Source: Hyphomicrobiales bacterium (GTDB lineage: Bacteria; Pseudomonadota; Alphaproteobacteria; Rhizobiales; Xanthobacteraceae). From it: a stretch of DNA of 38,459 nucleotides. The notes beneath the pieces were generated by a model, which worked only from the letters and a program-made list of their open reading frames with translations, was not told where the DNA came from and made no database searches. The stretch lies in contig PLTE01000108.1 in NCBI GenBank assembly GCA_003164375.1, forward strand, positions 1-38,459, in the 5' to 3' direction. Position 1 is the first letter of the stretch; every line of letters begins with the position of its first letter. Of this stretch, positions 25,495 to 32,971 are shown piece after piece. The position numbers were made by a program, and so were the translations under genes.

Positions 25495-27042
25495 TCAGGC
25501 GGCGCGCGGGACATCCAGTCGAAGCCGCCCGCGCAGATGCGGTATGCGACTTACATCCATCCTTGCCGCGAGCATCCGCATATAAATCAGCTCTTCTTTG
25601 GTTGCTATTGCAAAATCCGCGAATTCGCGTTGCCCGTCGTGGAGATCTGCGTCCGACAGCGACGTTTCGAAAAGATCGAGCCAGCCGGATTCTTCCACGT
25701 CGCCGTCCGCGCCCTCATGAAACAGCATCTTTTGCCGATCGCGAATGCAAGTCGGTAGCTCGGAAGGATACAGGTCATAGAGCGCTCGTAACGGCGCCTT
25801 GCCGATCGGGGCATTGCTCGTTTGTCGCACCAAACAGGATTCATCGAGCTCACTCGCATAATCGACGACCGTTTGATCGAGGAACGGCTCGCGTATTTCG
25901 AGTTGGAATTGCATCGAACAGCGATCGACCCGTTGAAGATTGGCGCGATGCATCATGCCCAAACATTGCTTCTGCATATCGCGGCCGCCGCCGTCAGGCC
26001 GGGTAAAAGCCCGTTCGAGGGGCGAATAGCCTGCGAATAATTCATCGGCGCCTTCGCCGCACAGCGCGACGCGGAAACCGTCTTGATGTATGCGCTGCGA
26101 GAGAAGATAGGTGTAAAGACTAGGACGGATCACCGAGGGCTCGAACGTCTCCACGGTATCAACGACCGTCTCGATGAGGGGGAGCGTCTTGGTGCAATGC
26201 GCTTCAACGGCCACCTCGCGCAGGTTGAGACCGGTCTCCTCCGCATAATGTTTGGCGTAAAGATGATCGGGCGCATTGCACCCGACCGCGATGTAGCCCG
26301 GCATGGCCGGAGAAAATCTGCGCGCGTAATGCATAACAAGCGTGCTATCGATGCCGCCGCTGAACAAGGCCGCGACCGGAAGGTTCGCGGGCACGCGGAT
26401 GCGCACGGCTTCCGATAGAATTCGGTCCAGTTCCTGGGGCGAGGCGGCGCTCGAGGTTGTTGGGGATGGCAGGTTGTAATGGCGCCCGCAGAAATCACGG
26501 GTCAGCAAATGGCCAGGCGGCAACAATAAGACGGCGTCGCCATCGGTCGCATCCAGGAGCGGTCGGATTTCCGAGCAAAACAGAAAGCCCTTGGGCGACT
26601 GGATGAGATAAAGCGGCTTTACGCCGAAAGGGTCGCGCGCGGCCAAGAACTCGCCGGTCGCCGTATCGATCGCAACGAAGGCATACATGCCGGCCAGGCG
26701 TTTGATCCCGGCTTGGCCCCACGCTCGCAGCACATTCGCGACAACTTCCGTGTCGCATTGCGTGCGGAAACGCACGCCGAGCGCCTCCAATTCCCGACGT
26801 AGAACGTCGTGATTGTAGATCTCGCCATTGAACGAGACGAGAAAGCGCTCATCGAAGGAGGCTTGCGGCTGCGCGCCGTTTGCCGCGTCTACAATGCGCA
26901 AGCGGCGTGTGCACATCGCGGTGTTGTTTCCGACCATGACGAGTGGGTCGGTGACGTCGCCCCGATGCAGCATACCCGCGATCAACTGCCGGACTGCCGA
27001 TCCGGCGTCATCCCAATCGATAGCAACCGCTATGCCGCACAT
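25495..27042 (-). CDS. asnB: Glutamine-dependent asparagine synthase-like amidotransferase
   Basis: The 515-residue protein starts MCGIAVAIDW with catalytic Cys2 of the class II glutaminase. It continues with VSFNGEIYNHDVLR, CDTEVVANVLRAWG and ARDPFGVKPLY. The synthetase domain has the ATP-pyrophosphatase P-loop SGGIDS at 228-233 and CGEGADELFAGYSP. Both active sites look intact. The usual HRGPD in the glutaminase is replaced by HRGDVTD, a change near the glutamine pocket. Members of this family make asparagine or amidate sugars and peptides in surface-glycan loci. It lies in a flagellar cluster, convergent with flbT-flaF, so amidation of a glycan precursor is possible but unproven. Confidence 0.88.
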   Translation of the reverse strand: MCGIAVAIDWDDAGSAVRQLIAGMLHRGDVTDPLVMVGNNTAMCTRRLRIVDAANGAQPQASFDERFLVSFNGEIYNHDVLRRELEALGVRFRTQCDTEVVANVLRAWGQAGIKRLAGMYAFVAIDTATGEFLAARDPFGVKPLYLIQSPKGFLFCSEIRPLLDATDGDAVLLLPPGHLLTRDFCGRHYNLPSPTTSSAASPQELDRILSEAVRIRVPANLPVAALFSGGIDSTLVMHYARRFSPAMPGYIAVGCNAPDHLYAKHYAEETGLNLREVAVEAHCTKTLPLIETVVDTVETFEPSVIRPSLYTYLLSQRIHQDGFRVALCGEGADELFAGYSPLERAFTRPDGGGRDMQKQCLGMMHRANLQRVDRCSMQFQLEIREPFLDQTVVDYASELDESCLVRQTSNAPIGKAPLRALYDLYPSELPTCIRDRQKMLFHEGADGDVEESGWLDLFETSLSDADLHDGQREFADFAIATKEELIYMRMLAARMDVSRIPHLRGRLRLDVPRAA

Positions 27043-27128
27043 GACGCCCCCGCGCGTGCCGATTCAGTCTAAGTCACTGGAATTACAGCGACAATACAGC
27101 CGAAACCCTGACGCTAGCGTAGATCGCT

Positions 27129-27146
27129 AGGGTTAACGGTTGGTTC
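27129..27146 (-). promoter_or_regulatory. Degenerate CtrA-like motif upstream of asnB
   Basis: On the minus strand the bases read GAACCAACCGTTAACCCT. This shares ACC-N4-GTTAACC with the motifs before fliX and the TPR genes. It lies about 90 bases before the asnB ATG. An inverted repeat CTAGCG-N5-CGCTAG (27114-27130) is immediately beside it. Confidence 0.35.
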
Positions 27147-27231
27147 CAGTCGTTTGAGGCGGCGCGGGCAGCTTTTGAGCCCCGCTACGCGGTCGGCTCA
27201 GGACGAAGATCCACCTCAAGTGCGGTTGGTA

Positions 27232-28089
27232 TCAGGCCAGCAGATCGAGCAACGAGCCCGACGAGCCGCTGCTCGCCAAGAGGGTTTCGGCAGTGCCGCC
27301 GGTCTGCAGCGCGAGGGCGGAATTAAACAGGACGGCCGCGGGGGAACTGGCGGCAGTGCTGGTGGACGACCCTGTCGAACTGCTTGCGGCGCTCGTGGAC
27401 GATCCTGCCGCGCTCGAGGAACTTGAAGAAGTGGAACCGGAGGCGCTGGAGGAACTGGAAGAGTTGGCAGCGCTGGAAGTGGGGGCGGTCGGCTGGAAAC
27501 TGGAGTTCTGGGCGCCGAAGCCGACGCTTGATGCAAAAACGCCCCCGACCGAGATCGAATCGGTGAGATTTTTGCCGGTGAGAACCAGGTCGCCGCCGGC
27601 ATTAAGCGACGCCGTCACCTGGGCATTGGCGGCAACGTTTGGATTGTTGATGGCATTGATCAGATCCTGAACCGTATCCGTGCCCGTCGACGCGAAGGTC
27701 GTCGTGTTGGTGCCGTCACTGACGGTGATCGTGCCATTCTGGGGAATCCCGAGCGTTAACAGCGAGGTACTCGCGGAAAGCGGCACCGTGCCGGTTCCGG
27801 TTGCCGGTGCGCCGGTCGTTGGAGCGTTGGACGTAGACCCGCTGGAACTGGCTTGTGAGGCTTGCACTGCGCTTTGCAATGCGGCGGTAAGTTGGGCTTG
27901 GACGCGCGTTTGCGCTTCCTTGGTCGCAATGGCCGCCAAGCCCGACGCTTCGTTGCTCACGGCGCTGCCTAATCCTGTAATCAGCGCATCGCTTAACGAG
28001 GAAGTCTGATTCTCGGTCTGAACCTGGCTCCAATAGGTCTGGTCCTGTTGCCAGAACGTCTGGCTGCTTCCTATGCTTCCGATACTCAT
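27232..28089 (-). CDS. Orphan Ser-rich protein with a hook/flagellin module
   Basis: I do not recognise this 285-residue protein as a named family. The N-terminal 80 residues are polar and helical (MSIGSIGSSQTFWQQDQTYW, ALITGLGSAVSNEASGLAAI, TRVQAQLTAALQSAV). Residues 109-200 are a module closely similar to the first insert of FlgE: both have DGTNTTTF, TGT-TV, VLTG, VGG and GFGA. A Ser/Ala low-complexity tract runs from about 202 to 250, and the end is hydrophobic (ETLLASSGSSGSLLDLLA). There is no signal peptide, so export through the flagellar apparatus is plausible. The start at 28089 is the best of several; 28134 is alternative. It is divergent from the TPR-glycosyltransferase gene and upstream of asnB. 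Confidence 0.75.
   Translation of the reverse strand: MSIGSIGSSQTFWQQDQTYWSQVQTENQTSSLSDALITGLGSAVSNEASGLAAIATKEAQTRVQAQLTAALQSAVQASQASSSGSTSNAPTTGAPATGTGTVPLSASTSLLTLGIPQNGTITVSDGTNTTTFASTGTDTVQDLINAINNPNVAANAQVTASLNAGGDLVLTGKNLTDSISVGGVFASSVGFGAQNSSFQPTAPTSSAANSSSSSSASGSTSSSSSSAAGSSTSAASSSTGSSTSTAASSPAAVLFNSALALQTGGTAETLLASSGSSGSLLDLLA
27490..27765 (-). repeat. Flagellin-IN-like module in the orphan protein
   Basis: Residues 109-200 (LLTLGIPQNGTITVSDG to SVGFGAQNSSFQPT) align along their whole length with FlgE residues 231-318. The shared blocks are DGTNTTTF, AIN, AGD-VLTG, VGG and GFGA. By eye about half the positions are identical, closer than either is to the flagellin modules. Confidence 0.75.
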
Positions 28090-28172
28090 GGACTGCGACG
28101 CCTTGCCAGACCGGTCTCCCCTGCGGTCATTCATGCACCATTGCAGTTAACAGACCGTCGATTCCCTAACGT

Positions 28173-28190
28173 TTACCACCGGTTAACCAT
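28173..28190 (+). promoter_or_regulatory. TTACC-N4-GTTAACCAT motif, candidate CtrA site
   Basis: TTACCACCGGTTAACCAT lies in the divergent gap between the orphan protein and the TPR-glycosyltransferase gene, about 95 bases before the latter. It contains an exact TTAACCAT. It matches the fliX upstream site at 15 of 18 positions or better. Confidence 0.55.
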
Positions 28191-28285
28191 CATGGCCGAC
28201 TTTGCGGTAAAGGCACCGTGGGCGGGAGCCGCTCCTCGGCGGTATGGTGCTCCCGTCGCCAGTCCGAGGCTGCAGGCAGGATTCC

Positions 28286-30190
28286 ATGGCGAAGCAGGCG
28301 ACCGCGAGGCTTTCGCAACTCGGCCGCTCTTTCGAGCAGGGGCTGGCACTGCACCGGGGCGGACGGCTCGCTGAGGCCGACCGAATCTATGAAGCCATTC
28401 TCGCGGCCGATCCGCGCCACTTCGATGCGCTGCATCTGTCCGGCGTTCTCAGAAATCAACAGGGCCGGTCTGTCGAGGCTCTGCATTTGGTTTCGGCGGC
28501 ATTGAACATCAAGTCCGGATCGGTGGACGCGCTTGTGAGTCATGGCGTGATCCTTGATGCGCTCAAGCGCCATGAAGAAGCGCTGGCGAGCTTCGATCGA
28601 GCGCTGGCGGCGCGTGCCGGCGACGCTACCTTGCACTATAACCGCGGCAATTCGCTCAAAGGTCTCGGCCGCTACGCGGAGGCGTTGGCGAGCTACGATC
28701 GCGCGCTCGCGCTTGCGCCGGATCTCGCCCCCGCCCACCACAATCGCGGCAGTACCTATGCGGAGCTCGATCGGAACGATGAGGCGCTGGCGAGCTTCGA
28801 CCAGGCGCTTTTGCTGTGCCTTGAGCGGGCCGGCATCAAGATGGAGAATGGCATCTCCCTGGCAACGATTGATCGCGGCGATGAATTGTTTGCAAGGCTC
28901 CGTCAAGCGCTCGCCGCCGATCCCAACAGTGCCGACATACTGAGCAATCGCGGCAAGGTTCTCAACCGGTTCAAACGCTACCATGAGGCGATTGCGTGCT
29001 TTGACGCGGCGCTGGCGCTTCGCCCCGACCAAGCGGACACGCTCTGTCATCGCGGCGACGCATGCGCAGGGATCGGCCGCTACGACGATGCGTTTGCGAA
29101 TTTCGCGGAGGCGCTTTGCGTTGCGCCGAATTTCGCCGATGCGCATCTTAAGCGCGGCAATGCTTTGGTCGAGTTGAACCGAATGGACGAAGCGATGCGC
29201 AGCTTTAGCGCCGCTGTAGCGATCAAGCCGGACAACGCGGACGCGAACTTCAACGAAGCGCTGACCCGGCTGTGCCTGGGCGATTTTCGCCAGGGTTGGA
29301 AAAAGTATGAATATCGGTGGGAAAGGGCTGAATGGGCGAAGGACCGGCCAAATTATCCGCGTCCGATGTGGCGCGGAGAGCAGGAGCTGCAGGGCAAGAC
29401 AATTCTTCTTGTCGCCGAACAAGGCTTTGGCGACGCCATCCAATTCGCACGCTACGCACCGCTGTTAGCAGCGCTCGGCGCAAAGGTGTTGCTTGGCGTC
29501 CGGTCCCCGCTCACTGCACTAATGGCAACCGTACCCGGTGTCTCGCAAGTGATAAGCGCGGGTGAGACTCTGCCCCCCTTCGATCTCTACTGCCCGCTGT
29601 TGAGCCTGCCATTAGCGTTCGGAACCGAACCGGCAACGATACCGGCCACGGTCCCCTATCTGCGAGCTTCTGAAGAGCGCATCGCCAAATGGCGCGGCAG
29701 ATTACCGGACAGTGGCCGGCTGCGAATCGGAATTTGCTGGGCCGGCATAAGCGGGCATCCCAACAATCACCGACGTTCGATACCGCTCGAGCGCTTCGCC
29801 ACGATATTGTCGGCGCCGGGCGTCGACTTCGTCAGTCTGCAAAAGGATGTCGGCGAGTCGGACGCGACGATCCTGAGCGCACACGGCGTAAATCAGCTTG
29901 GGCAGGAATTCGCGGATTTTGCCGATACCGCCGCCGTCGTCGCGATGCTCGATCTCGTGATCTGCGTCGACACTTCGGTCGCGCATCTTGCCGGCGCGAT
30001 GGGCAAGGCCGTCGGCGTGCTGATACCGTTTTCGCCGGACTTCAGGTGGATGCTCGACCGCACCGACAGCCCTTGGTATCCGACCATGCGGCTGTTTCGG
30101 CAACCCGCGATCGGCGACTGGGACGGACCGCTCGATCGGCTGCGCCAGGAACTTTCCGCTCTCGGAAGCCGTCCGCTCAAGCCGCGGTGA
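28286..30190 (+). CDS. TPR protein fused to a GT9-like glycosyltransferase domain (paralogue 1)
   Basis: The 634-residue protein has about nine tetratricopeptide repeats in residues 10-330, with units such as LGRYAEALASYDRALALAPD and MDEAMRSFSAAVAIKPDNAD. A linker follows with LGDFRQGWKKYEYRWE near 335. The C-terminal domain resembles GT9 heptosyltransferases: KTILLVAEQGFGDAIQFARY near 370, LRIGICWAG near 478 and ICVDTSVAHLAGAMGKAVGVL near 560. Such TPR-glycosyltransferases are found in flagellin and surface-protein glycosylation loci. The start at 28286 has an AGGA site; the frame is open further upstream but into the promoter. It converges on flgN. A second paralogue lies at 33622-35247. 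Confidence 0.85.
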   Translation: MAKQATARLSQLGRSFEQGLALHRGGRLAEADRIYEAILAADPRHFDALHLSGVLRNQQGRSVEALHLVSAALNIKSGSVDALVSHGVILDALKRHEEALASFDRALAARAGDATLHYNRGNSLKGLGRYAEALASYDRALALAPDLAPAHHNRGSTYAELDRNDEALASFDQALLLCLERAGIKMENGISLATIDRGDELFARLRQALAADPNSADILSNRGKVLNRFKRYHEAIACFDAALALRPDQADTLCHRGDACAGIGRYDDAFANFAEALCVAPNFADAHLKRGNALVELNRMDEAMRSFSAAVAIKPDNADANFNEALTRLCLGDFRQGWKKYEYRWERAEWAKDRPNYPRPMWRGEQELQGKTILLVAEQGFGDAIQFARYAPLLAALGAKVLLGVRSPLTALMATVPGVSQVISAGETLPPFDLYCPLLSLPLAFGTEPATIPATVPYLRASEERIAKWRGRLPDSGRLRIGICWAGISGHPNNHRRSIPLERFATILSAPGVDFVSLQKDVGESDATILSAHGVNQLGQEFADFADTAAVVAMLDLVICVDTSVAHLAGAMGKAVGVLIPFSPDFRWMLDRTDSPWYPTMRLFRQPAIGDWDGPLDRLRQELSALGSRPLKPR

Positions 30191-30214
30191 TGGTGCCGGC
30201 CGAGCGGTCGGCGC

Positions 30215-30667
30215 CTACAGCGTGCGGCTGACGGCGAGCGGCCGGCCGTGCTTGGGATTGGGCGCGGCGGTCCGCCCGGTCGCGCCGTAGACCTGCGGCG
30301 AAGCTTTGCGGGCGAGGTCGCTCGACAGCCGCCGCATGATTCCCTCCGAGACCGCGTGCGCGGTCGCCAGCACGATCATGTTCTTCTGCAGCACGGCGCG
30401 GAAGATCTCCTGCACACGCACGAGCGCCGCGCAGCGCGCCGGCACGGTCCGCAGCAGAAATTTACCGCTCACCTTCAACTGCTCGCCGGCCGCGAACAAT
30501 TGCCCGGCGAGTTCCGCCTTGGCCGGTTCGAGCGCGCAGGCGGCGCGGATCTTGCCGGCGTGCATCAGCAAGGTTTCCTGTTCGACAAGGCCGGTGAGCC
30601 TCTCGATCAGCGCGGTGAGCTGTTCGATGGCCTGTTCGGCCTCCGCGGCCGTCGTGATGGGTTTCAT
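30215..30667 (-). CDS. flgN: FlgN-like flagellar export chaperone
   Basis: The 150-residue helical protein starts MKPITTAAEAEQAIEQLTAL with a leucine-rich coiled-coil (IERLTGLVEQETLLMHAGKI) and ends in a basic tail (PNPKHGRPLAVSRTL). This resembles FlgN chaperones, which guard FlgK and FlgL before export. Its ATG overlaps the flgJ stop as ATGA, so it belongs to flgI-flgJ-flgN. FlgN is poorly conserved in sequence, so the name rests on size, coiled-coil style and operon position. Confidence 0.6.
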   Translation of the reverse strand: MKPITTAAEAEQAIEQLTALIERLTGLVEQETLLMHAGKIRAACALEPAKAELAGQLFAAGEQLKVSGKFLLRTVPARCAALVRVQEIFRAVLQKNMIVLATAHAVSEGIMRRLSSDLARKASPQVYGATGRTAAPNPKHGRPLAVSRTL

Positions 30668-30993
30668 GACGGGGATAGTCCCTGTTCTTTGAGCAATGTG
30701 TCGTAGACCTTGGGCGCGATGCCGATACCGCCCGCCTTGGCGAGTGCTTTGGCGAACTGGTCGATCGCGAAGGAGCGCCACACTTTCAACGCGCCGCTGC
30801 CGCCCATCGGACCGTCGCCGTCCACGCCGGTGAACATTTCCTGGAACATGTTGCTGAGGAACATCGACTCGAAATTTTCCGCGCCGGCCTTCGCCTTGCT
30901 CCTGATCTTCAGCGCGGCCTGAGCCTGTGCGCTGGTCGCGCTGCCGATCGAGGATAGTGATGCGCCGAAATCGACGGGGCTTATGCTCGACAT
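30664..30993 (-). CDS. flgJ: Rod-binding protein FlgJ, single-domain form
   Basis: The 109-residue protein matches only the N-terminal rod-capping half of enteric FlgJ (AENFESMFLSNMFQEMFTGV, GGSGALKVWRSFAIDQFAKALAKAGGIGIAPKVY). The muramidase domain is absent, as usual in alphaproteobacteria, so peptidoglycan cleavage needs another enzyme. The ATG at 30993 overlaps the flgI stop as TGATG, with GAGG upstream; a GTG three bases earlier is possible. The 3' end overlaps flgN. Confidence 0.9.
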   Translation of the reverse strand: MSSISPVDFGASLSSIGSATSAQAQAALKIRSKAKAGAENFESMFLSNMFQEMFTGVDGDGPMGGSGALKVWRSFAIDQFAKALAKAGGIGIAPKVYDTLLKEQGLSPS

Positions 30994-32114
30994 CACATCA
31001 CCTCAATATCGGCCTGGATGGCGCCGGCGGCCTTGATCGCTTGCAAGATCACGATCAGATCGCGCGGCCCGATGCCGAGCGCATTGAGGCCGTCGACAAT
31101 CTGTTGCAGCGACACGCCTTCCTGGACCAGCGCTAGCCTCTTGCCCTCTTCCTGCACGCCTACTTGCGTGCGTGGCACGGCGACGGTGCGGCCGCGCGAC
31201 AGCGGCGCGGGTTGACTCACCTGCGGCGATTCCGAGATCGTGACCGTGAGATTTCCCTGCGCCACCGCCACCGTCGAGACGCGCACGTCGCGGCCGATGA
31301 CGATGACGCCGGAGCGTTCGTCGATGACGACCTTGGCGACTTCGTCCGGCTCGACCTGCAATTGCTCGATCTCGGTCAGCATGGCGACGACGTTTTGCGG
31401 AAATTTCTTCGGCAGCGTGAGTTGCACGGTCGAAGGGTCGAGCGGCTCGGCGACTGCCGCGCCGATATAGTCGTTGATGGCAACAGCGATGCGTTTGGCC
31501 GTCGTGAAGTCGGCGTTGCGCAGCGCGAGCCGCAGCTGACCGACGCTATTAAGCGCGAATTCGATTTCGCGCTCAATGATGGCGCCGTTGGGCAATCGCC
31601 CGACGGTCGGTACGCCGCGGGTGATCTTGGCCGCCTGGCCCTCGGCCTGGAAGCCGCCGATCGAGAGCGATCCCTGCGCGACCGCATAGACATTGCCGTC
31701 GGCGCCGAGGAGGGGAGTGACCAGCAAGGTGCCGCCTTCCAAGCTCTTGGAGTCGCCCATGGCCGAGGCCGTCACGTCGATTCGCGTACCCTGCGTCGCG
31801 AAGGGCGGCAGGTCGGCCGTGACCATGACGGCGGCGACGTTGCCGGTACGGATCTGCTGGCCGCGGATGTTGACGCCTAGCCGTTCCAGCATCGCCTGCA
31901 GGGACTGCTTGGTAAAAGGCGCGTTGTTAAGTGTGTCGCCGGTGCCATTAAGGCCAACAACGAGGCCGTAGCCGATCAACTGGTTCTGTCGCACGCCCTC
32001 GATATTGGCGAGGTCTTTGATGCGCGACGTCGCCATCGCCGGCGAGATGGCCGACGATCCAGCACAGCTGACAGCAACCAGCGCGGCAAGCGCGGTTCGA
32101 AAAGGCCCTCTCAT
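30993..32114 (-). CDS. flgI: Flagellar P-ring protein FlgI
   Basis: FlgI forms the P-ring around the rod in the peptidoglycan layer. The 373 residues begin with a signal peptide (MRGPFRTALAALVAVSCAGS, cut near PAMA-TS). Then follow SRIKDLANIEGVRQNQLIGYGLVVGLNGTGD, the family hallmark, MLERLGVN and LLVTPLLGADG. The C-terminal LVQEGVSLQQIVDGLNALGIGPRDLIVILQAIKAAGA is also conserved. First gene of flgI-flgJ-flgN. Its leader consists almost entirely of a duplicated hairpin, with the ribosome binding site in the second loop, and a sigma-54 promoter lies directly upstream. Confidence 0.96.
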   Translation of the reverse strand: MRGPFRTALAALVAVSCAGSSAISPAMATSRIKDLANIEGVRQNQLIGYGLVVGLNGTGDTLNNAPFTKQSLQAMLERLGVNIRGQQIRTGNVAAVMVTADLPPFATQGTRIDVTASAMGDSKSLEGGTLLVTPLLGADGNVYAVAQGSLSIGGFQAEGQAAKITRGVPTVGRLPNGAIIEREIEFALNSVGQLRLALRNADFTTAKRIAVAINDYIGAAVAEPLDPSTVQLTLPKKFPQNVVAMLTEIEQLQVEPDEVAKVVIDERSGVIVIGRDVRVSTVAVAQGNLTVTISESPQVSQPAPLSRGRTVAVPRTQVGVQEEGKRLALVQEGVSLQQIVDGLNALGIGPRDLIVILQAIKAAGAIQADIEVM

Positions 32115-32164
32115 CTCTTGCTCCCCAAGAGGTCGGACGGCTCTTGCTCCCCAAGAGGTCGGAC
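32115..32164 (-). repeat. Tandem 24-base repeat forming two hairpins in the flgI leader
   Basis: Two identical 24-base copies, 32115-32138 and 32141-32164, are separated by two bases. In the flgI mRNA each copy contains CTCTTG-GGGAG-CAAGAG, a perfect 6-base stem with a 5-base loop. The loop of the copy nearest the gene holds the Shine-Dalgarno GGAG, six bases from the ATG at 32114. The other copy supplies a second, decoy-like loop. The repeats fill almost the whole predicted leader (about 51 bases). Confidence 0.8.
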
Positions 32165-32175
32165 TGCGTTATGAA

Positions 32176-32191
32176 TGCCAATCGCGTGCCA
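32176..32191 (-). promoter_or_regulatory. Sigma-54 promoter of flgI-flgJ-flgN
   Basis: On the minus strand the bases are TGGCACGCGATTGGCA. The -24 element TGGCACG is perfect, the -12 element is TGGC instead of TTGC, and GG and GC are exactly ten bases apart. Transcription should start near 32165, just before the tandem hairpin repeat. Confidence 0.8.
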
Positions 32192-32284
32192 GCCGGTCGC
32201 GCCAGTTAAGCAATTGAAATAAAATGATTATTTTTCGCGAGACGGAAGGGGATGCCGGATTGGGACGAGAATCCCTTGCCGGTT

Positions 32285-32302
32285 CGGGCAATTCTTGCCG
32301 GC
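32285..32302. promoter_or_regulatory. Palindrome between flgI and fliX, candidate enhancer site
   Basis: CGGGCAATTCTTGCCGGC shares a 16-base core with the site upstream of flgE. An overlapping TTGCC-N6-GGCAA (32276-32291) makes a run of three alternating half-sites. It lies about 94 bases upstream of the flgI sigma-54 promoter and 44 bases upstream of fliX, so one activator could serve flgI while repressing or sensing fliX. Confidence 0.6.
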
Positions 32303-32308
32303 CGCTTT

Positions 32309-32326
32309 TTACCGCCCGTTAACCAT
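32309..32326 (+). promoter_or_regulatory. CtrA-like site directly upstream of fliX
   Basis: TTACCGCCCGTTAACCAT ends 19 bases before the fliX ATG at 32346 and contains an exact TTAACCAT. In Caulobacter fliX is a CtrA-dependent early (class II) gene divergent from flgI, and the same arrangement is seen here. Confidence 0.6.
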
Positions 32327-32345
32327 GACGCGACACCTTATTAGT

Positions 32346-32756
32346 ATGCGTGTTTCTGGACCGACTCGGACGTCGCTCGCGACAGCGCCCAGCGTGGCGC
32401 GGTCTTCGCCAAGCGGCACCTTCTCGCTGGGCGGCGCTGACGCCCCACAGGCGCCGAGCGCGGCCGTGGCATTACGAACCGTGGGTGGAATCGACGCGCT
32501 GATTGCGCTGCAAGGCATCGAAGACCCGGTGGAACGCCGACGCCGCGTGGTCAAAAATGGCCGCCGGGCACTTGATGCCCTCGACGAACTTAAGCTCGGT
32601 CTGCTCGCGGGCACGCTCGACCAGAGCACGATGTTGCGGCTGAAATCGGTGGCCGCAGACCTGCACGATATGTCCGGCGACGACCGGCTCGATCAGGTCC
32701 TGGCCGAGATTGATCTGCGGGTGGCGGTTGAACTGGCCAAAGCCGGTATGTCCTGA
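32346..32756 (+). CDS. fliX: Flagellar assembly regulator FliX
   Basis: FliX couples flagellar basal-body assembly to the activity of the sigma-54 activator FlbD in alphaproteobacteria. The 136 residues begin MRVSGPTRTSLATAPSVARS. The conserved core is VALRTVGGIDALIALQGIEDP and RRRRVVKNGRRALDALDELKLGLLAGTLDQSTM, with a C-terminal LDQVLAEIDLRVAVELAKAG. The start at 32346 is by homology; an ATG at 32325 is in frame, and neither has a strong ribosome binding site. It is divergent from flgI, as in Caulobacter. Its presence supports FlbD/sigma-54 control of the cluster. Confidence 0.92.
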   Translation: MRVSGPTRTSLATAPSVARSSPSGTFSLGGADAPQAPSAAVALRTVGGIDALIALQGIEDPVERRRRVVKNGRRALDALDELKLGLLAGTLDQSTMLRLKSVAADLHDMSGDDRLDQVLAEIDLRVAVELAKAGMS

Positions 32757-32971
32757 ATCGGGAAAATCCCTAAATTATTGAAGATTATGGGATCTTCTTG
32801 CCGTTCCGGCCGTGCGGAAAGCCCGGCGGCTGGGTCGAATGGCGCCACAAATGCTCCACTACGGCATCCGTCTGCTGCGGTATTCGGCTCCCGATGGTTG
32901 TTGTCACTGTCACAGACCTTGGATATAAGCCGCGGCGCGAGGGGGGCCTCGCGAGTGGAGGGCGGGAGTAC

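Noticed and set aside
27163..27215. Hairpin with TGAGCC/GGCTCA arms downstream of the orphan protein gene
   Set aside because: It has an internal bulge and is followed by A rather than T on the transcribed strand.
28190..29443. 417-codon open frame antisense to TPR paralogue 1
   Set aside because: It mirrors the TPR repeats of the opposite strand and has no independent family features or ribosome binding site.
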